In this document: positions 28,883 to 36,388 of the stretch, in pieces
How positions within the stretch are numbered: the stretch's first letter is position 1
Layout: every line of letters starts with the position of its first letter
From: Ornithinimicrobium flavum
GTDB taxonomy: Bacteria > Actinomycetota > Actinomycetes > Actinomycetales > Dermatophilaceae
Length of the DNA stretch: 64,000 nucleotides
Assembly: GCF_004526345.1 (NCBI RefSeq)
Contig: NZ_CP038213.1
Location: forward strand, 1,426,001 to 1,490,000
Reading direction: 5' to 3'
The notes under the pieces: generated by a model
The model's input: the letters and a program-made list of their open reading frames with translations, nothing else
Told to the model about the DNA's origin: nothing
Database searches by the model: none
Made by a program: the position numbers and the translations under genes

Positions 28883-30112
28883 ATGGTCACCGCCGCATTC
28901 GTCGCGCCGTTCCTCCTGGAAGCCACCCGCCGGTTCGTCCTGGCCGCAGCGCGCGTGCCGGGGGTCCGCCTCGCCGTCATCACCGCCACGCCCTGGGACC
29001 AGCTCGATCCCGAGCTGAAGGACGCGGTCGCCGGCCACTGGCAGGTCACGGACGGCCTGGACCCGCAGCAGATCGCCGACGCCGTCCGCGGGCTGCGGTC
29101 GCAGGTCGGCGAGGCCGAGCGGCTCGTCGGCATCCTGGAGCAGCTGCAGGTGCCGCTCGCGCAGGTCCGGAACGCACTCGGCATACCGGGCATGGACGAG
29201 CAGAGCGCCCGCAACGTGCGCGACAAGGCGCAGATGAAGACCGTGCTCCGCGCCGCCGGGCTGCCCTGCGCGCGCCACCAGCTGGTCCACCGGACAGAGG
29301 AGGCGCTCGCCTTCCTCGACCTCGTCGGGCTGCCCGTCGTGGCCAAGCCGCCGGACGGCGCCGGAGCCAAGGCCACCTTCCGGCTCGACACCCGCGCCGA
29401 CGTCGACGCCTGGCTCGAGCTGGCCAGGCGCGACGCGGGCGAGGCGTGGCTGCTGGAGGAGTACCTCACCGGCCGCGAGCACACCTTCGACTCGGTGACG
29501 CTCGACGGCGAGACCCTTTTCTCCTCGATCGCCGACTACGTCCCCCCGCCGCTGGAGGTGCTGCGCAACCCGTGGATGCAGTGGCAGGTCGTGCTGCCGC
29601 ACGCGATCGACGGGCCGGAGTACCGCGAGATCCACCGCGTCGGGCCCGCAGCCCTCACCGCGCTGGGCGTGCGCACCGGCATCTCGCACATGGAGTGGTT
29701 CGCCCGGCCCGACGGCTCGGTCGCGGTCTCCGAGGTCGGCGCCCGCCCGCCCGGCGCCCAGCTCGCCAGCATGATCGGCCTGGCCCACGACGTCGACTTC
29801 TTCGACCTCTACGCCCGGCTGATGACCCTCGAGCAGTTCGAGCGGCCGGACCGCGTCCACGCGTGCGGCACCGCATACCTCCGGGGTATGGGGCGCGGCC
29901 GGGTCCGGGCGGTCCACGGCCTGGACGAGGTGGGCCGCCGGCTCGGGGACATGGTCGTCGACTCCCGCATCCCGCGGCCGGGCACGCCGGCGTCCGGCAC
30001 CTACGAGGGGGAGGGCTTCGTCACCGTCCGCCACCGCGACACCGACGTCGTCCGCGAGGCCCTCGACCTCATCGTCTCGCGCGTCCGGGTCGAGCTGGTC
30101 GAGGCGGAGTAG
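28883..30112 (+). CDS. ATP-grasp enzyme A
   Basis: A 409-aa ligase-type protein. The N-terminal domain (VRLAVITATPWDQL) precedes the ATP-grasp core: NVRDKAQMKTVLRAAGLPCA, LPVVAKPPDGAGAKATF, WLLEEYLTGREHTFDS and the metal-binding VSEVGARPPGAQ. The family joins a carboxylate, activated as acyl-phosphate, to an amine or thiol, as in carnosine synthase or biotin carboxylase. ATG 28883 starts right after the monooxygenase region. Enzyme B follows after four bases. No substrate can be read from sequence. Confidence 0.85.
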   Translation: MVTAAFVAPFLLEATRRFVLAAARVPGVRLAVITATPWDQLDPELKDAVAGHWQVTDGLDPQQIADAVRGLRSQVGEAERLVGILEQLQVPLAQVRNALGIPGMDEQSARNVRDKAQMKTVLRAAGLPCARHQLVHRTEEALAFLDLVGLPVVAKPPDGAGAKATFRLDTRADVDAWLELARRDAGEAWLLEEYLTGREHTFDSVTLDGETLFSSIADYVPPPLEVLRNPWMQWQVVLPHAIDGPEYREIHRVGPAALTALGVRTGISHMEWFARPDGSVAVSEVGARPPGAQLASMIGLAHDVDFFDLYARLMTLEQFERPDRVHACGTAYLRGMGRGRVRAVHGLDEVGRRLGDMVVDSRIPRPGTPASGTYEGEGFVTVRHRDTDVVREALDLIVSRVRVELVEAE

Positions 30113-30116
30113 GGCG

Positions 30117-31331
30117 ATGCCCAACGTCCTGATGATCTCGCCCGGCTTCCCGCTGGAGATCGGGTCCTTCACCCGCGCGCTCGCCCGCACCGGCGCGACC
30201 GTGATCGGCATCGGCGACCAGCCGGTCAGCGCCATGCCGGGCACGGCGCGCGACCACCTGGCGCACTACGAGCACGTGCCGCTGGCCGACACCCGTCGGG
30301 TCCTCGAGGCGCTGACCGGGCTCGCCCGCAACGTGCGGATCGACCGTGTCGAGTGCCTCTGGGAGCCCTACGTCGTCCTCGCCGCGACCATCCGCGAGCA
30401 CCTCGGACTGCCCGGCATGAGCGTCGAGCAGGCGACCCGCTTCCGCGACAAGGAGCTGATGAAGAAGGCGCTGGACGGCGCCGGAATCCGCACCCCCCGG
30501 CACGCCGGCGCCGAGACCGTCGCCGAGGTCTGGGAGGCGGCCGAGGTCGTCGGCTACCCGCTCATCGTCAAGCCCGTCGACGGCGCCGGCTCGGCCGACA
30601 CCTACCGCGTCGACACCCCCTCACGGCTGGCAGAGGTGCAGCCGATGCTCGCCCACGTCCGCCGCGTCAGCGTCGAGGAGTTCATCGAGGGGGAGGAGTT
30701 CACCCACGACACCGTCTGCGGCGGCGGCGACATCCTCTTCGAGAACGTCAGCTGGTACCAACCCCGGCCGCTCGAGCAGCGCAGCCACGAGTGGGTCAGC
30801 CCCGTGACGATCGCGCTGCGCGACACGAGCGACCCTGACCTCGCCGACGGCATCAAGATGGGTCGGCAGGTTCTGAAGGCCCTCGGCCACACCTCCGGCT
30901 TCACCCACATGGAGTGGTACCGCAAGGCCGACGGCGAGGTCGTCTTCGGTGAGATCGGCGCCCGACCCCCGGGCGCCCGGACCGTGGACGTCATGAACTA
31001 CGCCACCGACGCCGACCTCTTCCACACCTGGGCGCTCGCGGTGACGACGGGCACGGCGCCGCCCCTGGAGCACCGCTACAACGCGGCCAGCATCTTCAAG
31101 CGGGCGCAGGGCTCGGGCCGGATCTCCCGCATCGAGGGCCTCGACCGGCTGCTGCGCGAGGAGGGGGAGAAGGTCTGCGTCGTCGACCTGTTGCCGGTCG
31201 GTGCGCCCCGCCGCGACTGGCGCGCGACCCTGCTCTCCGACGGCATGGTCATCGCCCGCGACCCCGACCTGGACGAGCTGATGCGCGTGCTGAGGAGGTT
31301 CGCGACCGAGCTGCAGCTCTACGCCGAGTGA
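30117..31331 (+). CDS. ATP-grasp enzyme B
   Basis: A 404-aa protein homologous to enzyme A, sharing the order of motifs: FRDKELMKKALDGAGIRTP, YPLIVKPVDGAGSADTYRV, SVEEFIEGEEFTHDT and VFGEIGARPPGART. The N-terminus (NVLMISPGFPLEIGSFTRAL) looks like a second preATP-grasp domain. The gap to enzyme A is four bases, so they are translated together. Tandem divergent ATP-grasp enzymes often build dipeptide or amino-acid conjugates in two steps (known for peptide and mycosporine pathways); here the product is unknown. Confidence 0.85.
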   Translation: MPNVLMISPGFPLEIGSFTRALARTGATVIGIGDQPVSAMPGTARDHLAHYEHVPLADTRRVLEALTGLARNVRIDRVECLWEPYVVLAATIREHLGLPGMSVEQATRFRDKELMKKALDGAGIRTPRHAGAETVAEVWEAAEVVGYPLIVKPVDGAGSADTYRVDTPSRLAEVQPMLAHVRRVSVEEFIEGEEFTHDTVCGGGDILFENVSWYQPRPLEQRSHEWVSPVTIALRDTSDPDLADGIKMGRQVLKALGHTSGFTHMEWYRKADGEVVFGEIGARPPGARTVDVMNYATDADLFHTWALAVTTGTAPPLEHRYNAASIFKRAQGSGRISRIEGLDRLLREEGEKVCVVDLLPVGAPRRDWRATLLSDGMVIARDPDLDELMRVLRRFATELQLYAE

Positions 31332-31343
31332 CGGGGTATGCCG

Positions 31344-31778
31344 TCAGGCGTCGGCCGCCACCGGCTCGCGCAGCACGTGGACCGAGCAGTGCGCGTGGCG
31401 CACGACGCCCGCGGCGGTCGAGCCGAGCAGGAGGTGGCGCCAGTCGGGCTGGCTGGAGGCGACGACGATGCAGTCGTGGCCCTCCTCCTGCGCGAGGTCG
31501 ACGATGGCCCGGGCCGGGTAGCCGTGCCTGACCACGACGTCCACGCCGAGGTCGCGCATCTCCTGGACCACCTCGTCGGCCGCCGCCCGCTGGCTCTCCT
31601 CGAAGACGGGCTCGACGACGTAGGCCTCGGAGGCCATGTAGCGCGGCAGGTCCTCCAGCACCGTGACCGCGCTGATGGTCCCGTCGGGGGACAGGAGCGC
31701 GCGGGCGACCTCCAGCGCCCTCGTCGTCTCCTCACCGTGGCCCGGGGCGACCGGGACGAGGATCTTGTCGTAGGACAT
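31344..31778 (-). CDS. Universal stress protein (UspA family)
   Basis: A 144-aa single-domain Usp. It begins MSYDKILVPVAPGHGEE after GAGAGGAGACACC and ends with LLLGSTAAGVVRHAHCSVHVLRE. The usual ATP loop GxHGRxGxxxLLLGS reads SSQPDWRHLLLGS here, so the first glycines are replaced and nucleotide binding is doubtful. It is convergent with ATP-grasp B, only 12 bases apart. Confidence 0.85.
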   Translation of the reverse strand: MSYDKILVPVAPGHGEETTRALEVARALLSPDGTISAVTVLEDLPRYMASEAYVVEPVFEESQRAAADEVVQEMRDLGVDVVVRHGYPARAIVDLAQEEGHDCIVVASSQPDWRHLLLGSTAAGVVRHAHCSVHVLREPVAADA

Positions 31779-31905
31779 GGTGTCTCCTCTCCGGGCACCG
31801 GCCTCGGCCGGATGGGGACGCCGGTGGCACCGATCCGCTACTCACCATGGTAGTGACCGGTGGTGCGGGGCGTCGGGGCTCGAAAGACGGGGGCCCGGCC
31901 TCTCA

Positions 31906-32637
31906 TCACTCCCACTCGTCGTCCGGCGGCAGGATCGCGCCGAGGAGCTCGCGGGGTCGGCCCGGGCCGGCTTCCATCTCGTAGGTCCGGCCGTCGGGGA
32001 GCACAACGATCGGGCCACCGCCGTCGATGGGCTGCCCGGGGTGGTCCGGATCGGTGTGCCCGACGATCCAGAGGTCGAGGTAGGGGTTGGGGCATACGTA
32101 GCCCTCGTGGACGACCATGCTCGACCCCTCCCCGACGAGGTGCGCACGGGCGCGAGCCACCGCAACCTGCTTTGTCATCGTCAAGTCGCTGGTCGCGTGG
32201 CGTGGCGGCAGGAAGAGGGCATCCTCATGGGCGACGAGGGAGCGAGCGGGACTGTCGTCGAGGTCCCAGGAGAGCTCGGCGGGGATGTCATTCTCGAGGC
32301 GCCGCCGCTCTGCCAGCTCCGGGAACCAGCCGTCGCCCCCCTCGTCCTCAAGGATGTGCCGGCGCACGTCGTCGAGGGCGTCACGCCATACGTGCTCGTC
32401 GACGTAGGCGACCACCTCGTGCAGCACCCTCAGGCGGACGTCCTCGAAGGCGTCCAGCTCGCCCAGCCCGTAGACCTCGGCGATGCGCTGGAGCTGACCC
32501 CAACGCTCGCGACCCTGGCGCCGGCGCCGCTCGCGGGCATAGCTCACCGTCGCGCTCGCCGACTCGGCCCCCTCGAGCTCGGCGAGCATCAGCTCGTCCT
32601 CGGTCACCGACCTCTGCCGTCGTCCACCCTTGACCAT
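31906..32637 (-). CDS. Uncharacterised 243-aa protein
   Basis: ATG 32637 is preferred over GTG 32646, since GAGAGG is eight bases upstream of it. The N-terminal half is helical and charged (ERRRRQGRERWGQLQRIAEV, LHEVVAYVDEHVWRDALDDVR). The C-terminal 80 residues look like a small alpha/beta domain (EGYVCPNPYLDLWIVGHTD, PIVVLPDGRTYEMEAG), a style seen in immunity-type Imm35/YrhB-like domains, though the match is only impressionistic. No signal peptide. Monocistronic. Confidence 0.5.
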   Translation of the reverse strand: MVKGGRRQRSVTEDELMLAELEGAESASATVSYARERRRRQGRERWGQLQRIAEVYGLGELDAFEDVRLRVLHEVVAYVDEHVWRDALDDVRRHILEDEGGDGWFPELAERRRLENDIPAELSWDLDDSPARSLVAHEDALFLPPRHATSDLTMTKQVAVARARAHLVGEGSSMVVHEGYVCPNPYLDLWIVGHTDPDHPGQPIDGGGPIVVLPDGRTYEMEAGPGRPRELLGAILPPDDEWE

Positions 32638-32776
32638 CCCGACCACCTCTCATCCGTCGCTACAGCGTCCCAGGAGGGTCTGACAGGCCCTCGCCGCTCC
32701 TCGTCGCGCTCGACGCATCCGTCCGGGTCCGCGTGAGTCGGGTACTGTCCTGGCCGAGACCAAGAGGTGGGGGACC

Positions 32777-33550
32777 ATGCGCAGGAGATCGACTCGTCTG
32801 CTGACCGCCGGCCTGGCCGGGGCTTTGCTGACCCTGGCAGGTTGTGAGGGGGACGCAGCGCAAGACGCACCGACCGTCGCCGGGGCGACGGCGTCGCCGA
32901 CTCCTGACGATGCCAACCGGACGACGGCCGCGCCCACGACGGCCGCAGCCGCCGAGGAGATCTCCGCCGAGGATACGGCTGACGCGGCGTCAGCGACGAC
33001 GCCTGCCGCCGCGACGCCGACGCCCACCGAGGAGGCTGCAGCTGCCACGACCGAGGAAGAGGCGGCGGCGGCCGAACCGGCTCCGGCGGGCGACGTGATC
33101 GTGGTCCAGGAGGGGGCGGTCTTCACGACGCCCGCCCAGGCGGCCTTCTGCTCCTTGTCGGCCCCGACCGGGGGTATGGCGGCCACGGTCACCTGCGAGG
33201 TGGGGGAGAGCAGCGTCCCGCCCGGCGAGGAACTCATGGGACTCTGCCCCAGCGACGGGTACGGGTGGTACTTCAACTTCTTCGAGGATGCCGGGCACGG
33301 GGGCTTCTGGTGCAACCACCACGAGGGGATCGTGCACCTACCAGGCGGGGACCTGGCCGGCGACCCGTGGGTGGACCAGAGCCAGGTCCACGTGACGGAC
33401 CGGGGGACGCGGGTGCCGATCCTGGGCTACGGACGGGTGCTGCGGGCAGGCAACCTGTCTTGCAGCGTGCAACCGGACGGGCTCACCTGTGCCAGCCCCG
33501 TGACCGGACACGGTTTCACCGTGAACACCGCGTCATACGTGTCCTGGTGA
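32777..33550 (+). CDS. Lipoprotein with long low-complexity linker
   Basis: A 257-aa lipoprotein. The signal MRRRSTRLLTAGLAGALLTL ends at lipobox Leu-Ala-Gly-Cys. Residues 30-105 are almost only Ala, Thr, Glu, Pro and Ser, a wall-spanning linker. The C-terminal 150 residues form a Cys-paired domain (AAFCSLSAP, TVTCEV, GGFWCNHHEG, GNLSCSVQPDGLTCAS, TGHGFTV) resembling the DUF6636-type exported domain. ATG 32777 follows GAGGTGGGGGACC. Function unknown; it probably presents the C-terminal domain at the surface. Confidence 0.65.
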   Translation: MRRRSTRLLTAGLAGALLTLAGCEGDAAQDAPTVAGATASPTPDDANRTTAAPTTAAAAEEISAEDTADAASATTPAAATPTPTEEAAAATTEEEAAAAEPAPAGDVIVVQEGAVFTTPAQAAFCSLSAPTGGMAATVTCEVGESSVPPGEELMGLCPSDGYGWYFNFFEDAGHGGFWCNHHEGIVHLPGGDLAGDPWVDQSQVHVTDRGTRVPILGYGRVLRAGNLSCSVQPDGLTCASPVTGHGFTVNTASYVSW

Positions 33551-33646
33551 GGGGCGGCTTCCCGTTTCCTTGAGGACTCTGGCGCCTCCTCGGCCGTGAC
33601 GCGCCGGAGCGATGGCGGCATGGCATAGACGTGGCATGATCGTGGC

Positions 33647-33886
33647 ATGGCAAAGGTGAGGGTGAGCACGACGGTCGACGCGGACCTTCTTGCGCGCGCG
33701 CGGAAGATCTTCTCCGGCCGGACCGACGCTTCATTGGTCGAGGCGGCCCTGGAGGCGCTCCTGCAGCAGCACCGGTCCGCCGAGATCGACGCGGCCTACC
33801 TGCGTGCCTACCGGGACACCCCGGTGGACCAGCGCGACGACTGGGGTGACCTCGCGGCCTTCGCGGACGCCGCCGCCAGGCGGTGA
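33647..33886 (+). CDS. Ribbon-helix-helix type antitoxin
   Basis: A 79-aa protein starting MAKVRVSTTVDADLLARARK, a typical MetJ/Arc-like DNA-binding start (beta strand, then SLVEAALEALLQQHR helices). The acidic, disordered-looking C-terminus (DTPVDQRDDWGDLAAF) fits a toxin-neutralising tail. The stop overlaps the toxin start by four bases (GTGA). It is expected to autorepress the pair together with the toxin. Confidence 0.8.
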   Translation: MAKVRVSTTVDADLLARARKIFSGRTDASLVEAALEALLQQHRSAEIDAAYLRAYRDTPVDQRDDWGDLAAFADAAARR

Positions 33887-34218
33887 CCGTGACACTTCCA
33901 GCCCGAGGCGAGCTCTGGTGGGCGGACCTGGACGAGGCCGGGGCGAGGCCCGTCGTCGTCGTGAGCCGCGACGCGGCGATCGCCGGGCGTCGGCGCGCGC
34001 TGGTGGCACCGTGCAGCACGGTCATCCGGGGCCTCCCGAGCGAGGTGCTGCTGGAGCCAGGTGCGGAGCCGGTGGATCGCCTCTGCGCGGCGCAGGCGGA
34101 CTCGCTCACCGACCTCCCCGTAGCCGTCCTGACTCGTCGGCTGGGGCGGGTCAGTGACCACGCGATGCGTCAGCTCTGCACTGCGCTCAACGTCGCGGCA
34201 GGGTGCACCGGCGCCTGA
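33883..34218 (+). CDS. mazF: MazF/PemK-like mRNA interferase toxin
   Basis: A 111-aa toxin with the family opening RGELWWADLDEAGARPVVVVSR and later ALVAPCSTVIRGLPSEVLLE and DRLCAAQADSLTDLP. These correspond to the SH3-like barrel and its conserved Arg, Ser/Thr and Asp positions. GTG 33883 overlaps the antitoxin stop; GTG 33889 is an alternative. MazF enzymes cut single-stranded RNA at short motifs. The pair is complete and could stabilise this segment or act in stress or phage response. Confidence 0.85.
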   Translation: MTVTLPARGELWWADLDEAGARPVVVVSRDAAIAGRRRALVAPCSTVIRGLPSEVLLEPGAEPVDRLCAAQADSLTDLPVAVLTRRLGRVSDHAMRQLCTALNVAAGCTGA

Positions 34219-34226
34219 CCGGAGCC

Positions 34227-34853
34227 CTACTCGAAGCTGATGCTGATCTGGGTGAAGCCCAGGGCGCCCAGGAGCCCTCGCAGCATGGACTCGGTGTTGT
34301 CCTCGGCCAGGTCGAGCAGCATGTCCTCGCCGCCGGCGGCGGCCTCCATCTGCTCGACCGCCTTCAGCTGCGCCTCGCGCTCGAGCTCGGAGCCCTGGAA
34401 GCGGTTGATGATCCCCTGGTCGTGGCTGACGACGTAGCTGGCCTCCAGGTCGAGGGAGGGTGTGCCGACCGTGGGGGCGGGGAGGGTGATCGACACCATC
34501 GTGCCGTCGTCGGACACGGTGACGCTCTCCTCGTCCAGACCGCTGAAGTCCACCACCCCGTCGACGGTGCCCTTGCCGACGTAGAGGACCCGTTCGCCGC
34601 TGATCCACCCGGGGACGAACCTCGTGTCATTCTCGATGTCGACGACGGTCTCGTAATAGCCGCTGGCTGCGTGGAAGTCGCTGATCTCGGTGAGCGACTC
34701 GAGGACGGACGGCCCGGTGCGGTCGACCGTCTCCTCCGCGAAGGGGTTCCAGGACGGCCGGAGATCGAGGACCCCCGCCGCCCCGACGAGAGCCAGGACC
34801 AGCACGGGCACGAGCAGAACGGCCCCCAGGACCGCTGGCCAGCGTCGTCGCAT
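34227..34853 (-). CDS. DUF4230-like membrane-anchored protein
   Basis: A 208-aa protein with an uncleaved N-terminal helix (VLGAVLLVPVLVLALVGAAG) and an extracytoplasmic domain. The domain contains LESLTEISDFHAASGYYETV, RVLYVGKGTVDGVVDFSGLD and VSITLPAPTVG, the pattern of DUF4230 proteins. The role of the family is unknown. It is convergent with mazF (8-base gap) and follows the GNAT gene on the same strand. Confidence 0.65.
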   Translation of the reverse strand: MRRRWPAVLGAVLLVPVLVLALVGAAGVLDLRPSWNPFAEETVDRTGPSVLESLTEISDFHAASGYYETVVDIENDTRFVPGWISGERVLYVGKGTVDGVVDFSGLDEESVTVSDDGTMVSITLPAPTVGTPSLDLEASYVVSHDQGIINRFQGSELEREAQLKAVEQMEAAAGGEDMLLDLAEDNTESMLRGLLGALGFTQISISFE

Positions 34854-34865
34854 CCGGGGAGGCTA

Positions 34866-35568
34866 TCAGCGCGACAAGCCCAGCGGCGCGAGCTGCATGC
34901 CCTCGGCGTCGAAGTTGTCCGGGCGCAGCCAGCGCTCGAAGGCGCTGCGCGCTCGGCGGCCACTCGCTGTCGAGCATGGAGTACCAGGCCGTGTCCCGGT
35001 TGCGGCCGCGGTAGACCACGGCCTGCCGGAAGGTGCCCTCGTAGGTGACCCCAGCCGGAGCGCCGCCCGCCGCGACGGCGCGTTGAGGCTGTCGCACTTC
35101 CACTCGTAGCGCCGGTAGCCGAGTCCTCGAAAGACGTGCCGCATCAGCAGGTACTGCGCCTCCGTCGACGCGGGCGTGCGCTGAAGGGTGCGCGAGAAGA
35201 CGACGGTGCCGACCTCGACGACGCCGTTGTCCGGGTCCTGGCGCATGAGCGCCAGGTGCCGAGCGCCGCCCGGTCGCGCCGCGTCGACGACGGCGAAGTT
35301 GAGGCGGGTCGAGGCTCTGCGCGGCGGTGACCGCCCAGGCACGGTAGGCCTCGATGGTGCGGAACGGACCGAGGATAGATAGGTCCAGGCGCGGTCGTCG
35401 AGTGCCTCGGAGTAATGCGGCGTGCAGGTCGGCGGCGTGCCGGTCAGGGTCGAGGGGCTCGAGGGTGCAGTACCGACCGGGCAGGACGGCCGGACCCGGG
35501 CGCCTCGCCGGCCGCCACCCCGGGAGCGCGTCGCCGACCGGCTGAGCGTCCTCGTCCCGTGCCGTCAT
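34866..35568 (-). CDS. GNAT N-acetyltransferase (RimJ/RimL type), multiply frameshifted
   Basis: Pieces in three frames assemble into one GNAT of about 235 residues: RYCTLEPLDPDRHAADLHAA, then YSEALDDRAWTYLS, then LGPFRTIEAYRAW, then NFAVVDAARPGGARHLALM through GLGYRRYEWKCDSLNAPSR. These are followed by VTYEGTFRQAVVYRGRNRDT and finally FERWLRPDNFDAEG. Shifts fall near 35415, 35380, 35305, 35052 and 34955, several in G/C runs. ATG 35568 follows GGAGAGG. The relatives acetylate protein N-termini or small amines. Five indels in 700 bases mean either advanced decay or poor local sequence. Confidence 0.7.
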
Positions 35569-35600
35569 CGTCACCCTCTCCGGGGGTCAGCGCGCCGGCT

Positions 35601-36388
35601 TCAGGCCGCAGGGAACGCGCCGGCGAGCCGACCATACACAGCGGCAATCTCTCTTCGGTCAGCGGACCGGGGCCGCCACCGTGGCCGCCAGCTTCCTCGC
35701 CACGTGACGGTGACGTCGCGGACGACGAAGTCGCCGCCCAGCAACGGCCAGTCGGCCTCGACGAAGCAGAGCACGCTGCGCACGTCGACGGCGTCGTCGC
35801 CCAACGCACCGCTCACGCGGGCCTGCTTGAGGCCGCCATCCACAGCTTGGTGCAGTCGCGTCGGCCGACGAGCAGTTTCTCGGTGCGGGGCGTGAACAGG
35901 CCACCCTCGACGACACGGTGGGGTCTGCCCTGGTAGCGCTTGGCGTCGACGACGTAGACCCCGGTCGGACAGACCACCAGGTGGTCGAGGTTGGCGCGGC
36001 TCCCCGGGATGCCTCGGTCGTGCAGCACCCGCCCAGGGGGCCGGCGAGGGTCGAGCCGACGCCCGAGCCGCTCCTCGCCGACCGCACCGGTCGCCCAGGC
36101 CTTGGTGGTCTGCGGGTCGTCCGAGACAGCCAGGATGAGACCGCCGAGCCGAGGGTGCTTCTGCCGAATCCGTTCCTCCCGCTTCGCGACACGTCGCTCG
36201 TGCTCTCGGCGGGCGGACGACCCGGCCACCCCCGGCGAGTGTCCTCAGCCGGCGCCCAGCGTCCCCGGCGCCCGGGGGTTCGCAGGCCAGGCAGAGGACC
36301 GACTTCGTCCCGGCGTCGTAGAAGCACGCGTGCCCCGCGGAAGCTCAGTGGTGCACTCACGGCACCGACCGGCGTACCGCAGGCGCAT
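35601..36388 (-). CDS. NERD-domain protein with N-terminal zinc ribbon, frameshifted
   Basis: From ATG 36388 the protein opens MRLRYAGRCRECTTELPRG, a CxxC knuckle. After a shift come FYDAGTKSVLCLACEPPG (second CxxC) and SSARREHERRVAKREERIR. The nuclease-related domain follows: ATGAVGEERLGRRLD, VLHDRGIPGSRANLDHLVVC, YVVDAKRYQGRP and LLVGRRDCTKL. A last shift near 35830 leads to LKQARVSGALGDDAVDVRSVL. The NERD D...DxK pattern is related to PD-(D/E)XK nucleases. The gene lies just downstream of, and may overlap, the helicase gene; the two may process DNA together. At least three indels are present. Confidence 0.7.

Noticed and set aside
33647..34218. Toxin-antitoxin pair as VapBC
   Set aside because: The toxin shows MazF/PemK opening motifs (RGELWWADL...RPVVVVS) and no PIN-domain acidic residues.
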